A stretch of 64,000 nt of DNA from Ariolimax columbianus. Taxonomy: Eukaryota > Mollusca > Gastropoda > Stylommatophora > Arionidae. Positions 44,028-56,136 of this stretch are shown one piece after another. The notes under the pieces were generated by a model, which did no database searches, was not told where the DNA came from, and was given only the letters and a program-made list of their open reading frames with translations. The DNA lies in assembly GCA_036924085.1 (NCBI GenBank), contig JAVGWX010000012.1:30292479-30356478 (forward strand), in the 5' to 3' direction. Position 1 is the first letter of the stretch. The number at the start of each line of letters is the position of its first letter. The translations under genes were made by a program, and so were the position numbers.

Positions 44028-45815
44028 AAAAGGACTCTAGAAGAACGTTCAAAGGAGAGGGAGGAGGAAAGGCTATGTAAAAAAGGACACGGCAGGGGGG
44101 GCTGGAGGGTGGTGGCACAATTCTCACCGTGTACAAATCTATAAAGAGTAACAAACCCTCTTATCTTTAAAAGCTTTTTGCTGTCCAGTTAAACCCAAAT
44201 AAACTATAGGATTTTGTCCCTCTCCCCAGGCCTTCAAATCTATCTCTTCTAGACTAAACATTTCTAATGCGAAGGGAATATTTAGTAACTCATGTCTGTT
44301 TCACATAATTAAATTAAGTCATCTGTTTATAAATGGCGTATTGTATAGAAAGAACTTAACTTGGTTAAGTATAGGTAACTGATTATAACATAAAAGTTTA
44401 TGTGCGTAATTATGGCCATGTGGAGTGGACATCCACAAAAGGGAGGGGTCCAGAAAAAGAGGACGGATTTGGGGAGAGTAAAAAAATACCAGAGTTTTGT
44501 GGATGTCTTTTATGAATAGCTCCTTATGTTTTTGACAGCCTCAGTAGTGCAAGGATGCAAAAAGTGCATTGTCATAAACAAATGAAGCCCAAAACGCCTG
44601 TCCACTGATTCCTATTTTGGGACATCTTCTTGAGCTCCACCCAGGAGACTAGTTTCCTTGGCTTCTTCGTCCACCATTCTACATCAACGTCTCCTCTGTT
44701 CTGGTGACTTTCAAATCAAGTGAATGCTAGGTTATATTGTTTGGTGTACTTCTTGAATGCGCCATACCCAGATTCCACTTTCTATCTCTATTTTCCTAGT
44801 GTTACTTTCCAGTCTATCGCCATCTTTCCCGTCCACTGCTTACATTCTTCCCTTATAGTTATGTCCCTGGCTAGTTGGGACAGTGATGTAGCCATTGATT
44901 TTTAATTGATCCATTAGTCATCATAGCGTGTGGTTGGGAAAGACTAGGACAATGACAATGTGGCTAGCACAGTTAAAAAAAGTTTCTCATGTTGTGCACA
45001 ATTGTAAACTGGCTTATTGTGGCGTAGTGTCATTTATGGGGTTCACAGAGTGGATTATAGAGCTGAGGAATAAAGGCAGCCTGCTGTCACCACACAGTCT
45101 ACATGATAGCTATTTATTTTAAGTGGGTATCAAACTGCTCGATCATTTACTCTCATTTCTACCCAGCTGTAAATTGGTACCTTACTGTTATAGCTCGTAT
45201 CCTCATGATTTTTGTTATGGTTGAATAAAGGCTGCCGAGCTGTTCACTCTTTCAACAGCTAATGCTAAGTTTTCCATAGGTCCATGTTCTTCTTATGGTA
45301 TTCCCACCCCTTTGCAACTTGTTGAGATGTAGTTTTGAGTCTTACCCCTCCTCTTAGACATTCCATCTCACCTTACCATGCATTCAGTACTTTTGGGTTA
45401 GGGCTTCCAGGAAGGGATTAGGATTATTCAGTATAATTCACCATTCATGATGTGCTATATCTGCCATTATGGCTTCTGCTGCTATTCCCTGTTCAGTTAT
45501 ATTCTCTGACTCTACATGGCTATCTCCCAACTCTCCTCAGCTGTCAACCATGATACTGTCCTCCTGCAAGCATTCAGTCAGACTCTTGTTGTTCCCAGAA
45601 GACGTTGTGTGCAATGTACTCAAAATGTTACACTGCAAAGGAAATTATAACATTGGGAGGCTCTTTTGTGGTCACTAGGAGATGCTAAAGTGTCCTGATT
45701 ATTAATATAACACAAGAGCTCAAAGAAGAGCCTTATGATTCCTGTGTCGTATATGTGATATAGTTTTAGAGTGCAGTCCTATAAATTGGAAAGTCTTCTG
45801 CTGTAGGGGTAATTA
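44028..45815. other. Unannotated; faint retroelement traces on minus strand
   Basis: The minus strand near 44640-44690 reads as RWTKKLRKLVSWVELKKMSQ and near 45465-45490 GIAAEAIMADI, which recalls RIAAEAIIADID in the adjacent LINE. These may be worn fragments of the same class. No intact ORF, RNA or clear repeat was found. Confidence 0.35.
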
Positions 45816-45816
45816 C

Positions 45817-48800
45817 CTACTGATTGAGAACCCCTGTTCTATTGCTAAGATTTGTTGTAATATATACACTGATGTGTGCCTTAATCCAGTTATAAAACTG
45901 CGTACTTGGCTCTGAATTAATGAAGGCAATGACGAAAGGTGTTAAAAATAGTGGTCTAGCCGTCCAACATGATTGGTTCTTTGCTGTTAGTGTGGAGTTT
46001 AAGGAGCTTATTTTCTTCATGTTGATATTGAGTCCCAGTTGGGCCCATTGTTCTTTCACACTATCAAGTTTCCCTTGCATTTGACTTTGACTGTGTGACA
46101 AAAGTACCAGATCATCTGCATAGTCCAGGTCCTCCAATTGTGACAATAGTGTCCACTGAATACCTGTTTTTTTGCCATTGATTGATGTCTTCATTATCCA
46201 ATCTATAGCCAACAAGAACAGGAAAGATGAGAGCAGGCATCCCTGTCTGTACCCCGAAGCTGCTGTCAGTCATTACTACTTCATGTACCACTCTACTAAC
46301 TGTGTCTTTGTACATATTCTGGATGAAGGTTGTATACTTCTCTGGTATCCCAAAGTGTCTGAACAGTTGCCATAGAGTACTTTGATCCCCATTGTCAGAC
46401 GCCTTTTCATAGTCTATAAAATTTGCATATAGGGATTATTTTCATTCAATGCTTTGTTCTACTATGATGCATAGCGTAGCTATATGATCTGTGCATGATC
46501 TTCCCTGGCGAAATCCTGCCTGTTCCTCTCTGAGCTTTTTGTCTACTTCAGTTTTTAATCTGTCCAAGATGATTTTGTTGAATATCTTGCCTGGCACTGA
46601 CAGCAATGTAATCCCTCTATAATTGCTGCAATCTGCCAGGTCCCTTTCTTAGACAGTTTAATCAGATGTCCTTCTTTCCATTCTGTTGGCACTCTCTCCT
46701 CTTCCCATATCTTCTTGAATAATCCTTGCAATGTATTAGTGGTCTTATCTATATCTGCAATTATGGCTTCTGCTGCTATTCTATCTGGTCCTGCCGTTGT
46801 CCCTTTCTTGAGTTTGGATATGGCTCTTTGGATTTCTATCTTACTTGGTTGGTTGCCGTCCAAGTTCAGGGTCTCCTCTGCTGGTAGGATGTTTGGTGTT
46901 TCTTGTGGTAGAGGTCTGTTTCGACTTTCTTTGAAATACTTAACCCATCGTTTCTGTTGTTCCTCTGATGATGCCAATATCCTGCCTTCTCTATCTTTGA
47001 TTGGTTTGTCTGTCTGTATATATCTATTTGCCATTTTTTTTTTAATGAGTATCGATCTCTCATATTTCCTTTCTCTGCTGCCTCCTGTGCCAGCTTGTCA
47101 ATACAAGGGGCTTATCATAAGTCTTTACCTTGACTATGAAGGAATAGGAGGAGAAAGTTTAAATTTGGCACATTCATTCAATTTGTACTGGACTTAAGAA
47201 GTATGGATTTCCCTCCTCGATGGGTTTACACAGCATGGTGCACGGGGCAACACACTTTATTGACCGGATCTGCTACTCTAACGGTTTGTCAGAACAATGG
47301 AGAAATCAGAGTCCAGAACTGTGATAAAATTCTTGATGTTGCAGGGAATAACACCTACAGAAATACACAGGGAGATGGAACCAGTGTTTGAGGAATTCTG
47401 TCCTTTGTATGCTTCTGTACAAAACTGGTGTAGGCAGTTCAAGTGTGGCCGTTCCCTTGTTGCTGATCTTCCAAGATAAGGAAGACCATCCTCATAGTGC
47501 AGCGATGAAATTTCTGCAAGAGTCAAGAAAATCATTAACCAGGATATGAAAATAATAATTACAGAGATATCTAGGTCAGCAAAACTGAATGAGAGTACAG
47601 TTTTTAGAATTTTACACAACAGACTGAACATAAGAAAAGTGTGTGCCTGCTGGGTCCTGCATCTGCTGACATGTGAACAGAAACAAATGGGTTTATTTAT
47701 GTGGCCAGTTGCTCAAAATATGTTGGTCAAAAAACATGTTGCAGACCATGGTGACAGTATATGAGACTTGGGTCCACCATTATGACCCAGAATCCAAAAT
47801 TTCCAGCATGCAGTGGGAAACGCCGGGCTCACCAACACATGGCAAGAAAAGCGATGCCGACTGTTTTTTGGGACGTCAAAGGTGTCATACTGAAAGATTA
47901 TCTACCTCATGGCAACACGGTCAATGGGCAATATTATGCAGATCTCCTTACCAAACTAAGAAAGACTGACCAGAAAATGAGGGGTAGCGCACACTCAAAT
48001 GATGCCTTTGCATCAATACAACGCACACACACACCCTTCACCCCTCCATAAAGGAAGGCTTGTGCTGCAAACAGCCAACGATTTGAATATTGAAATTCTT
48101 CCACACCCACCTTATTCTCCGGATTTAGCTCCATCAGACTTTTTTCTTTTCCCAAAACTTTAAAAAAACAGCTGAAACGAAGTCATTTTGACAGTGACAA
48201 TGATGTCATACTGGCTTGTGATAACTGGTTTAGTTTGAGAAACAGGTTACTTTATTCTGAAGGTCTTTTCAAGGTCATGCAGAAATGTATAAATTCAGGT
48301 GGTGGCTACATTGAGAAGGAATAAGCACTGTGCCAAATTTCAACTTTCTCCTACTATTCCTTCATGGTCAGGGTAAAGACTTGTGACAAACCCCCTTGTA
48401 TAGTCCCTTTTATTTTTCCTAATAGATGTCTTGACCTCTTTGTCTGTAACAGTATAATTACTCTCTGCTTCTGCTTTGGTGGCTCGGGTTCGACAATTGT
48501 TGAGTATAGCTTTCTTCTTTCTTATATTTTATGTAATGTCTCTGTTGTAATCCATTCTTTGTGTTGGTTTCTCTTGAATTCCAGAGTTTCTTCACGTCTT
48601 ATTCCAAATCTCTTTAGCCTGATCCCACATACTATTAATGTCCATTTCTTCAACCTCATATAGCTCTTGTAGTACTTGGTATCTGTTATTAAGTTTTAAG
48701 CTATATTCTGTTCTTCTCCTGGTGTTGCAATAAGTGCATGTTATATCTTATTCTCCTTGCGCCCTGTACTGGGTACTTTTTTAGTTTGAGCTGAAAAATC

Positions 48801-49860
48801 CCCAGCATGGGGTGGTCTGACGCTACACCGGCACCTCGCTTTACTCTTACATCTTGTAGTGTACTTCTGAACACTTGACGGACACAGATGTGATCAATCT
48901 GATTTTCCATTATATGGACGAGATCTCCTTGTGGCCTTGTGTATTTTTTAATGTGGAAACAATACTTCCATCAATTATCATTTTGTGTAGCGCACATAGC
49001 TCTGCAAACATTTCTCCATTTTCATCTGTCCCATTCCTTGTTTTCCCCATAATCTGTTTGTAACCTAGGTTGTCTGCTCCCACTTTAGCATTGAAGTCTC
49101 CCATTAAAATTAAGAGATCTTTCTTTTTCTGCGTGTCCAAGGACCTTTTCCAGCTTGCTTTTTACCATCATCAGCCTCATTAGTTGGGGCATATCACTGA
49201 ATGATGTTTATATTGATGTGTTTGTTCCTCGTTCTAAAGTTTGCGCTCGAATTTTGGTTGGTAATAACCTCCCACTTTATGAGCGCCCGTTGTGCATCTC
49301 TGTAGGTTGGGCATCCGTTGCCTCGTTTCCAGAATACATGATCATTTCCTTTCCCCAGTAGTCAGTCTCATCTTTCCTGATTGAGTCCATCTTGTTTCAC
49401 ACAGTCCTAGCACTGCCAATTTATAATTCCTCATCTCAATAGCTATCTGGGCTGTTTTACCTGCCTGGTACATTGTTCTAACATTCCATGTCGCCATATT
49501 AGTTTTCTTCTTTGTATTCAGAAGGGCCATGGAGCTTTCTTGCGACTTTCACTCCGCTGCGTCATTCTTCTTGTTTCCAAAGGCCCTTCCTTTCCCAAGA
49601 CTGTTTGCTTTTGCATTGTTATCAATATCTTTGTAACCGACTTTTTCAAAATAGATTTGGGTGGTCGGTCCTCACCTAACCTATAATACTCTAGCTGAGT
49701 TGTCCGTGTTTAGCCTATTCCCTCCCCATGACCTATCCAACTTGGGTGACCCTTCTGGAAGCTTTCACTTTCATTGGCTTAACTCCTGTGATCATTGAGA
49801 TATGAAAGCTCCCTCACCACCATTTCAAGGTAACAGACTTGATCAAGGAAAAATAAATGA
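45817..49860 (-). pseudogene. RTE-like LINE (endonuclease + RT), interrupted by mariner
   Basis: Near-complete but broken ORF2 on the minus strand. The endonuclease starts at MATWNVRTMYQAGKTAQIAI (49490) with LAVLGLCETRWTQSGK, then DLLILMGDFNAKVGADN (catalytic DFN) and QIDHICVRQVFRSTLQDVRV and GVASDHPML (SDH). After the inserted mariner, coding resumes with LAQEAAEKGNMRDRY, then ANRYIQTDKPIKDREGRILA, IQRAISKLKKGTTAGPDRIA, VPTEWKEGHLIKL and motif C LEDLDYADDLVLLSHSQ (about 46110). The RT thumb and 3' end are truncated near 45817. The leader upstream of the endonuclease reaches about 49860. Several stops and frameshifts make it inactive. Confidence 0.88.
47104..48398 (+). mobile_element. mariner (Tc1/mariner superfamily) element, dead transposase
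   Basis: A 1295-bp element with TA duplications (47102-47103, 48399-48400) and terminal inverted repeats of about 70 bp (47104-47172 and 48329-48398; caagggg(c/g) ... aagtctttac ... gaaggaata ... ggagaaagtt ... aaatttggcaca). The transposase starts at MEKSESRTVIKF (47297). It keeps HTH-like QNWCRQFKCGRS and EISRSAKLNESTVFRILHNR, then ETWVHHYDPESK, VFWDVKGVILKDYLPHG (second catalytic Asp present) and PPYSPDLAPSDFFLFPK. The first catalytic Asp is replaced (VYETW where GDETW is expected), the third Asp region is degraded, and frames shift repeatedly. It is nested in the minus-strand LINE. Confidence 0.95.
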
Positions 49861-50653
49861 CACTGGTTATATACAGACTCAGCAGAGTCTTCTAAAGACG
49901 TTAAGTTAGCATCAGACAGAAAGTGTGTGACATACATCTGTTGGTGAAGGTCTGCTGTCTGGGTGTACCTCTCTATTTATCTGCCGTGGGTGTTCACAAA
50001 TGGTCACGTTGGCATAGTGAAGTTTCTGTTGGAAATGATTAATGTGTAGTTTGACATGATATAAATGTGTATGGGTGTGAAGAATATGCATGTACTGGTG
50101 GTGGTCTAGACATTTGAATTTCATTCTTCATCTTCCTTACTGTTTACTCTCAAATAATCACATCTATTTCTCTCATAAACATGTTGGTCTATCCCATATT
50201 TCTCGTCTCCATATAGTTTGTCCTTCAGCTAAGTTGGAGAAGGAGATGTTGTCACTCTGCTCCTCTCATGGAGTCAACATACTTGAAGAACATGTTCTAC
50301 TGTTTATCTGTTCTCCCCACACTGGCCCATGCCTGTGCACTCTATATTCAATTTGTTGAGCAGATAGTGTCACCTTGCAGTCAGCCTGAATATTATCACT
50401 TCATCACTCCTTTGTAAGGAGTAGCATGCATCTGCTTTGCCAGACTTTGGGCGTTCTCTGCACCATTTGTCTCTGATTCTGTTTTTTTTGGTATCGTTTC
50501 TGCTACATCATATGTTGCTGTTTCATAAGTTTGAAGTTTGCTTCCTTCTTGAAAGAATATTAACACTGTAACCTGCCAGGCATGTCACAAAAGGCTTCTA
50601 AGGAAGGTTGTACTTGGAGCTGGTCACCCCATTCTGTAGAAACTTACCACAAA
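49861..50653. other. No recognised gene
   Basis: ORFs of up to 89 codons lack recognisable domains. No repeat structure is seen. Confidence 0.4.
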
Positions 50654-50666
50654 AACTTCAACATTT

Positions 50667-50891
50667 CTTCTTCTTCTTACGCTGTCAGACGTCAACTTGA
50701 ATTTGTTCGAAGAAAGCTGTCATCCTGAGGCTGTCGACACTGCCATAGAGCTTGTCTAGTGTTGCCACTGGTGATGGCCACATTTGCTTTCTCTGGTCCT
50801 TGTATGTCGGGCAATTTTGCAGCAGATGTTCAGCGGTCATTTTCCGTGTACCACAGGTGCATTCATCAGTGCCACCTATCTTCAGTTTATT
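50667..50891 (-). mobile_element. Jockey 3'-end-only insertion (~225 bp) with 13-bp TSD
   Basis: Reverse complement of the Jockey tail: coding for the Cys/His knuckle to the stop, then cagcgta and (GAA)n at 50667-50678. Target duplication AACTTCAACATTT at 50654-50666 and 50892-50904. The 5' boundary, ataaactgaagataggtgg, coincides with that of the independent copy at 31459-31687, and the two resemble each other more than the long element. Confidence 0.88.
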
Positions 50892-50904
50892 AACTTCAAC
50901 ATTT

Positions 50905-51184
50905 GATTACTTTGAATGTACTTGGTTACTTTCTATGTAACACATGGAGCTGACAAGTATTTTTATTGATTCTTTCATTTCCTTCTTTTGGCTAGCATAT
51001 CTACCTCTTCATTTACATGTATTTTACTGTGGGCAGCAGTAATCCACTGTAATTTCACACAGTTGATTTTGTAGCTGGTTTCTGGGTACAAAGCCTCATC
51101 AAGACACTCCAAATTATATTATTACATGTTAGAAAACATTTGTCTGTTTTTCTAAACTTCTTGTCATACAGATATTACTAAGAA
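50905..51184. other. No recognised feature
   Basis: AT-rich DNA; nothing recognised. Confidence 0.3.
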
Positions 51185-51525
51185 ATGTCCAAGCTGTCAT
51201 ATTTCTACACAAACTATGTAAGGAAGATTTATCAAATTGTCTGGCTCAACACCATCACAGACCAAGATATCTTGGCCAGAGCAACCAAGGTCGATGCTGG
51301 ATTTGAATCGGCCATGCCCAAAGCAGAGAACCTGATGTCTTCACCAGAACCACCACTTTTTAGACCCCAGAGGCAAAGTGGGAGGTGGCAGCCAACCTAA
51401 GATAACTTGGGGAAGAATAATAGAAGTTGAAATGAAGATAATGAACCTGAGCTGGGACGACATACAAAGTATGTCTGCCGACCGGATGAAGTAGGAGTTT
51501 GTTGATGCCCTTGAAGACATCAGGT
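51185..51525 (+). pseudogene. Non-LTR retrotransposon C-terminal relic
   Basis: Translation gives VRKIYQIVWLNTITDQDILA, then, with frame changes, QSGRWQPTWGRIIEVEMK, WDDIQSMSADRMKWEFVDAL: the common ending (RxPxTWRRxxExEMK ... AxDRxxWRxxVxAL) of endonuclease-reverse transcriptases. Confidence 0.7.
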
Positions 51526-51527
51526 TT

Positions 51528-51685
51528 TCTTCATCGTTCGTTCTCAATCTCCCGCTACCAATGCCCTGAAAAAAGCTTTCCAAGTAGCGGAATTAAGTTC
51601 AGAGAACGGAATCCGATGTGTCGGGGTTTACAACTTGACTGCGATATTTGCACCCTTCGGTCCACCACATCCGACTTCAACAGAT
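51528..51685 (-). mobile_element. (GAA)n SINE-like element, short form with TSD
   Basis: A 158-bp inverted copy with a 10-bp duplication CATCAGGTTT at 51518-51527 and 51686-51695. Its 5' end (tgttgaagtcggatgtggtg) lies at the same place as other short copies, showing that the short form inserts as such rather than arising by later deletion. Confidence 0.85.
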
Positions 51686-51695
51686 CATCAGGTTT

Positions 51696-51954
51696 GATGG
51701 TCACTTATCACTCTGTTAGCTAGTCTAAGAACAAAGATCAAAGAAGAAGATTTATTCCACTCACACATCACATCATACAGTTACTTCTGGTCTAATAGTT
51801 TGCTATGTTTTTGCGTGATGTGTTTTTTTGTAACCATAACCATGTTAATCGTTGCCATCCTGTTGTCCTTTGTCACAGAAGAAATCCTTTAGTAAATAAG
51901 GTAAATAGATGTTGCCGGTGTGGAATATGATGTATAATGGTGGTAATACTGATG
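51696..51954. other. No recognised feature
   Basis: Short AT-rich stretch before the satellite. Confidence 0.3.
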
Positions 51955-53590
51955 ACAATGGTTGTTAGGGACTGTGATGGAAATGTTGGTAAGGATGGAT
52001 GTTACTAGAGACAGAGATTGAAATGTTGGGGAGAATGGATGTTACTAGCGACAGAGATTGAAATGTTGGTAAGGATGGATGTTACTAGCGACAGAGATTG
52101 AAATGTTGGTAAGAATGGATGTTACTAGAGACAGAGATTGAAATGTTGGGGAGAATGGATGTTACTAGAGACAGAGATTGAAATGTTGGGGAGAATGGAT
52201 GTTACTAGAGACAGAGATTGAAATGTTGGTAAGGATGGATGTTACTAGAGACAGAGATTGAAATGTTGGTAAGGATGGATGTTACTAGAGACAGAGATTG
52301 AAATGTTGGTAAGGATGGATGTTACTAGAGACAGAGATTGAAATGTTGGTAAGGATGGATGTTACTAGAGACAGAGATTGAAATGTTGGTAAGGATGGAT
52401 GTTACTAGCGACAGAGATTGAAATGTTGGTAAGGATGGATGTTACTAGCGACAGAGATTGAAATGTTGGTAAGGATGGATGTTACTAGAGACAGAGATTG
52501 AAATGTTAGTAAGAATGGATGTTACTAGCGACAGAGATTGAAATGTTGGTAAGGATGGATGTTACTAGAGACAGAGATTGAAATGTTGGTAAGGATGGAT
52601 GTTACTAGAGACAGAGATTGAAATGTTGGTAAGGATGGATGTTACTAGAGACAGAGATTGAAATGTTGGTAAGGATGGATGTTACTAGAGACAGAGATTG
52701 AAATGTTGGTAAGGATGGATGTTACTAGAGACATAGATTGAAATGTTGGTAAGGATGGATGTTACTAGCGACAGAGATTGAAATGTTGGTAAGGATGGAT
52801 GTTACTAGCGACAGAGATTGAAATGTTGGTAAGGATGGATGTTACTAGCGACAGAGATTGAAATGTTGGTAAGGATGGATGTTACTAGAGACAGAGATTG
52901 AAATGTTGGTAAGGATGGATGTTACTAGAGACAGAGATTGAAATGTTGGTAAGGATGGATGTTACTAGAGACAGAGATTGAAATGTTGGTAAGGATGGAT
53001 GTTACTAGAGACAGAGATTGAAATGTTGGTAAGGATGGATGTTACTAGAGACAGAGATTGAAATGTTGGTAAGGATGGATGTTACTAGCGACAGAGATTG
53101 AAATGTTGGTAAGGATGGATGTTACTAGCGACAGAGATTGAAATGTTGGTAAGGATGGATGTTACTAGAGACAGAGATTGAAATGTTGGTAAGGATGGAT
53201 GTTACTAGCGACAGAGATTGAAATGTTGGTAAGGATGGATGTTACTAGAGACAGAGATTGAAATGTTGGTAAGGATGGATGTTACTAGAGACAGAGATTG
53301 AAATGATGGTAAGGATGGATGTTACTAGCAACAGAGATTGAAATGTTGGGGAGAATGGATGTTACTAGAGACAGAGATTGAAATGTTGGTAAGGATGGAT
53401 GTTAGCGACAGAGATTGAAATGTTGGTAAGGATGGATGTTACTAGCAACAGAGATTGAAATGTTGGGGAGAATGGATGTTACTAGAGACAGAGATTGAAA
53501 TGTTGGTAAGGATGGATGTTAGCGACAGTGATGGAAAATGTTGGTAAGGATGGATGTTAGTGACAGTGATGGAAAATGTTGATGATAATG
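51955..53590. repeat. 40-bp tandem repeat (about 40 copies)
   Basis: Unit ggatggatgttactagagac plus agagattgaaatgttggtaa. Most copies are identical apart from two variants: actagCgaca for actagAgaca, and gggGAgaatgg for ggtAAggatgg. Divergence is greater at both ends, as expected for an array homogenised by unequal exchange. Not a multiple of three, and no ORF. Confidence 0.97.
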
Positions 53591-53754
53591 GTGAGGATCA
53601 CAATGTTTTGTTGAGGGTTGTGTCAACGATTACTTAGATGAGGTTGATATTGGTAATGATGTCGGTGATACTGATAATGTTAATGTCTTTAGTGATAACG
53701 AGGGTGTGGATGTAACACGTCTCCATCTTTTTAGTTCATTTTCTTTTTTTTAAG
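53591..53754. other. GAT-rich low-complexity DNA
   Basis: Degenerate gatgatgttg-type repeats trailing off the satellite. Confidence 0.4.
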
Positions 53755-53840
53755 CGTAGAATGCACTGTGTTGTAATTTACCGCCATACTATGAAATTTG
53801 CGTCGTTCAGGCCTGTGCATCTGCTTTCATCGGTTCTTTT
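53755..53840 (-). mobile_element. (GAA)n/tRNA-SINE core, diverged fragment
   Basis: Contains agaatgcactgtgttgtaat, then ttaccgcc and gtgcatctgctttcatcgg, which align loosely with the inverted core and tail of the SINE-like family. Strongly diverged. Confidence 0.45.
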
Positions 53841-53929
53841 TTTGTTTTGTTGGTTAACCGCCCTGAGCCTCTTGCCATCGCCAAACACCCAGCAATGCAG
53901 TAGATGACTTGAAGTCACGTTTTTCTTCT

Positions 53930-54590
53930 TCTAAATCAGGTGTATGGATTGACCCTTAACACTGAGAACACGAAAACTATAATAATTAGCAAAGTAGACG
54001 TGACATCTTCTCTACAAATAACAATAGATGGTCAAATACAAAAAACAGGCCAAGCTTCCACTTTCTTGTAAATATGTTAACGTGAAATGGACATCAGGAA
54101 GAGACTGGATGGCGAAATCTGTTTTAACTGACATGAATCATATATTGACATCAAAACAAGTCAGTCAGAGATTACAAATACAAACGATCATGTGTTATGT
54201 ATACTTGTATTTAATGTATGGCGTATGATCATTGGCAATGAGGAAACGAATGGAGAAGGGTATAATTATCTTTGAAATATAGATCTATAGAGGAAGGAAA
54301 AGAGAACACAAACGAAAGTCTTAGAGAAATTAGTGGTGCAAAGAAGATTGATTACAATCAAAGCCCCACGGTTGAGATATTTTGGTCACATAAAAATACC
54401 TTGCTGAAAACAGTACTGCAAAGTCAGGTGTAGGACTAACGTGCCAGAGGTAAACATCGCTGTAAATGAGAGGATAACGAAAGATGGAAAGGAAATGACT
54501 GGCAGATTGTACCATTACGGCAAGAGACGTGGCATTGTAGATCCATTACAGTCGACCTGTGGAGATGGCATTGAGAATAGTTAATGACCA
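53930..54590 (+). pseudogene. RTE-like LINE relic
   Basis: Plus strand: LTLNTENTKTIIISKVDVTS and LQITIDGQIQKTGQASTFL (the post-motif-C region). After frame breaks, a tail section shares gtcttagagaaattagtggt and tattttggtcacataaaa with 24410/27330, ending near cgacctgtggagatggca like other RTE-type tails. Confidence 0.7.
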
Positions 54591-54675
54591 CATATGATTT
54601 ACGGGCTTCAAGTACCTAGCGTAGTCTGGTTTTAAGGCACCAGAGACTCGCGCCACATCTCTTCTCCTGTCAGTT

Positions 54676-55222
54676 GGAGCAGCGAGAAGATCAGTAGATG
54701 AGTTAAGTGTTGTGGGAGCAGCGAGTAGATCAGTAGATGAGTTAGGTGTTGTGGGAGCAGCGAGAAGATCAGTAGATAAGTTAAATGTTGTGGGAGCAGC
54801 GAGAAGATCAGTAGATGAGTTAGGTGTTGTGGGAGCAGCGAGAAGATCAGTAGATAAGTTAAATGTTGTGGGAGCAGCGAGAAGATCAGTAGATGAGTTA
54901 GGTGTTGTGGGAGCAGCGAGAAGATCAGTAGATGAGTTAAGTGTTGTGGGAGCAGCGAGAAGATCAGTTGATGAGTTAAGTGTTGTGGGAACAGCGAGAA
55001 GATCAGTTGATGAGTTAAGTGTTGTGGGAGCAGCGAGAAGATCAGTTGATGAGTTAAGTGTTGTGGGAGCAGCGAGAAGATCAGTTGATGAGTTAAGTGT
55101 TGTGGGAGCAGCGAGAAGATCAGTTGATGAGTTAAGTGTTGTGGGAGCAGCGAGAAGATCAGTAGATGAGTTAAGTGTTGTGGGAGCAGCGAGAAGATCA
55201 GTTGATGAGTTAAGTGTTATGC
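54676..55222. repeat. 39-bp tandem repeat (about 14 copies)
   Basis: Unit gatgagttaagtgttgtggg plus agcagcgagaagatcagta; variants are ttgatgag/tagatgag, ataag, and ggtgtt. A 39-bp unit stays in frame, so both strands show long open frames (13-residue repeats such as SVDELSVVGAARR). No start context or flanking domain suggests a real protein. Confidence 0.95.
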
Positions 55223-55324
55223 GTACCGCCGTCATTACATTGCCACTTCAGATTGCGGAGTATAGGTCAAACACTACATTTGGTTTACCCTGACTAGCCC
55301 CTAGGTCAGGACATGACAAATCCC

Positions 55325-55740
55325 AGATGTAATGGCGTCTAGAAATTGTATGGCGACATCAAACATTCCAGGATCGGTGTCCTATTTACTCTCACAATTT
55401 CCCTCGTTGCACACATAGAAAAGTTATTGCCCCTCGCAAGCGATGATGACCACAACATCAGACGGGCTTGTCTTAATAATGTGATCTGCGGGGTATGAGG
55501 ATTATAGTGAGGGAGATGAATGCGCTGAGCATCAATCTCACTCTCTTGTCCCGAGTTATCTTGGATCAGTGGCAAGACTATTGGTCGAGACAACTGGAGG
55601 TAACTCAGGATGCAGGTATTCTGGTCTTACCTCCCGTGAGACCAGGGGCCGCTTGAAACTTGCGGGATTCGATCGCCCACCGTTTCCGTTCATCATTGTG
55701 AGAGGCGAGTGCCTTGACCTCTTGACTACAGCGACCCCCA
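55325..55740 (-). mobile_element. tRNA-derived SINE related to the palindrome-edge SINE
   Basis: Minus-strand head gggggtcgctgtagtcaaga, then gcactcgcctctcac, and a B box in gatcgaatcccg. The body has one copy of acctgcatcctgagttacct and cagttgtct, the segment amplified at 6056-6245 and 8831-8983. The far end near 55325 is approximate. Confidence 0.7.
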
Positions 55741-55787
55741 CACATAGACTACATCCCACATAGAGCATTATACCTGACGCCTTTTGC

Positions 55788-56136
55788 AGGATGCTGAGCA
55801 GCGTATGAGCTGCGGCGGTCAGCTACCCATAACTGACTCCTAGCGTCATGGCCAGCGAACCAGAGCTGCCAAGACCATTCTACACCTCAACGCGGTGATC
55901 CTGTATAGCAGGCTGGCTAAGGGGAAGGGATCGAAGAGGAAAAACTAACCCGATACTTAACAAATGCATGCTGCCGACGATGGATGTGTCGGACTGAAAG
56001 GTGCAAATATCGCAGTCAAGCTGTAAACTAGCGACACAACGCATTCCGTTCTCCGGACTACATCCTGATACTTGCAATGCCCTGTTCAGGGCTTAGTAGT
56101 CGGAGATTGAGAACGAGCAAAGAAGAAGAAGAATAC
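55788..56136 (+). mobile_element. (GAA)n SINE-like element, long form
   Basis: A full-length member: ggatgctgagcagcgtatga, then cgcggtgatcctgtatagca, core ccgacgatggatgtgtcgg, and end attgagaacgagcaaagaag (GAA)n. It aligns end to end with 1065-1435, with a small deletion after the head. Confidence 0.85.

Noticed and set aside
47104..48398. Active mariner
   Set aside because: The first catalytic Asp is lost, the region of the third is degraded and there are several frameshifts.
51955..53590. CRISPR array
   Set aside because: Units are contiguous 40-bp repeats with no variable spacers, in an animal-type genome.
54546..55293. Open frames of 229 and 193 codons on opposite strands
   Set aside because: Both are translations of a 39-bp tandem repeat; a frame open on both strands through identical units is expected by arithmetic.
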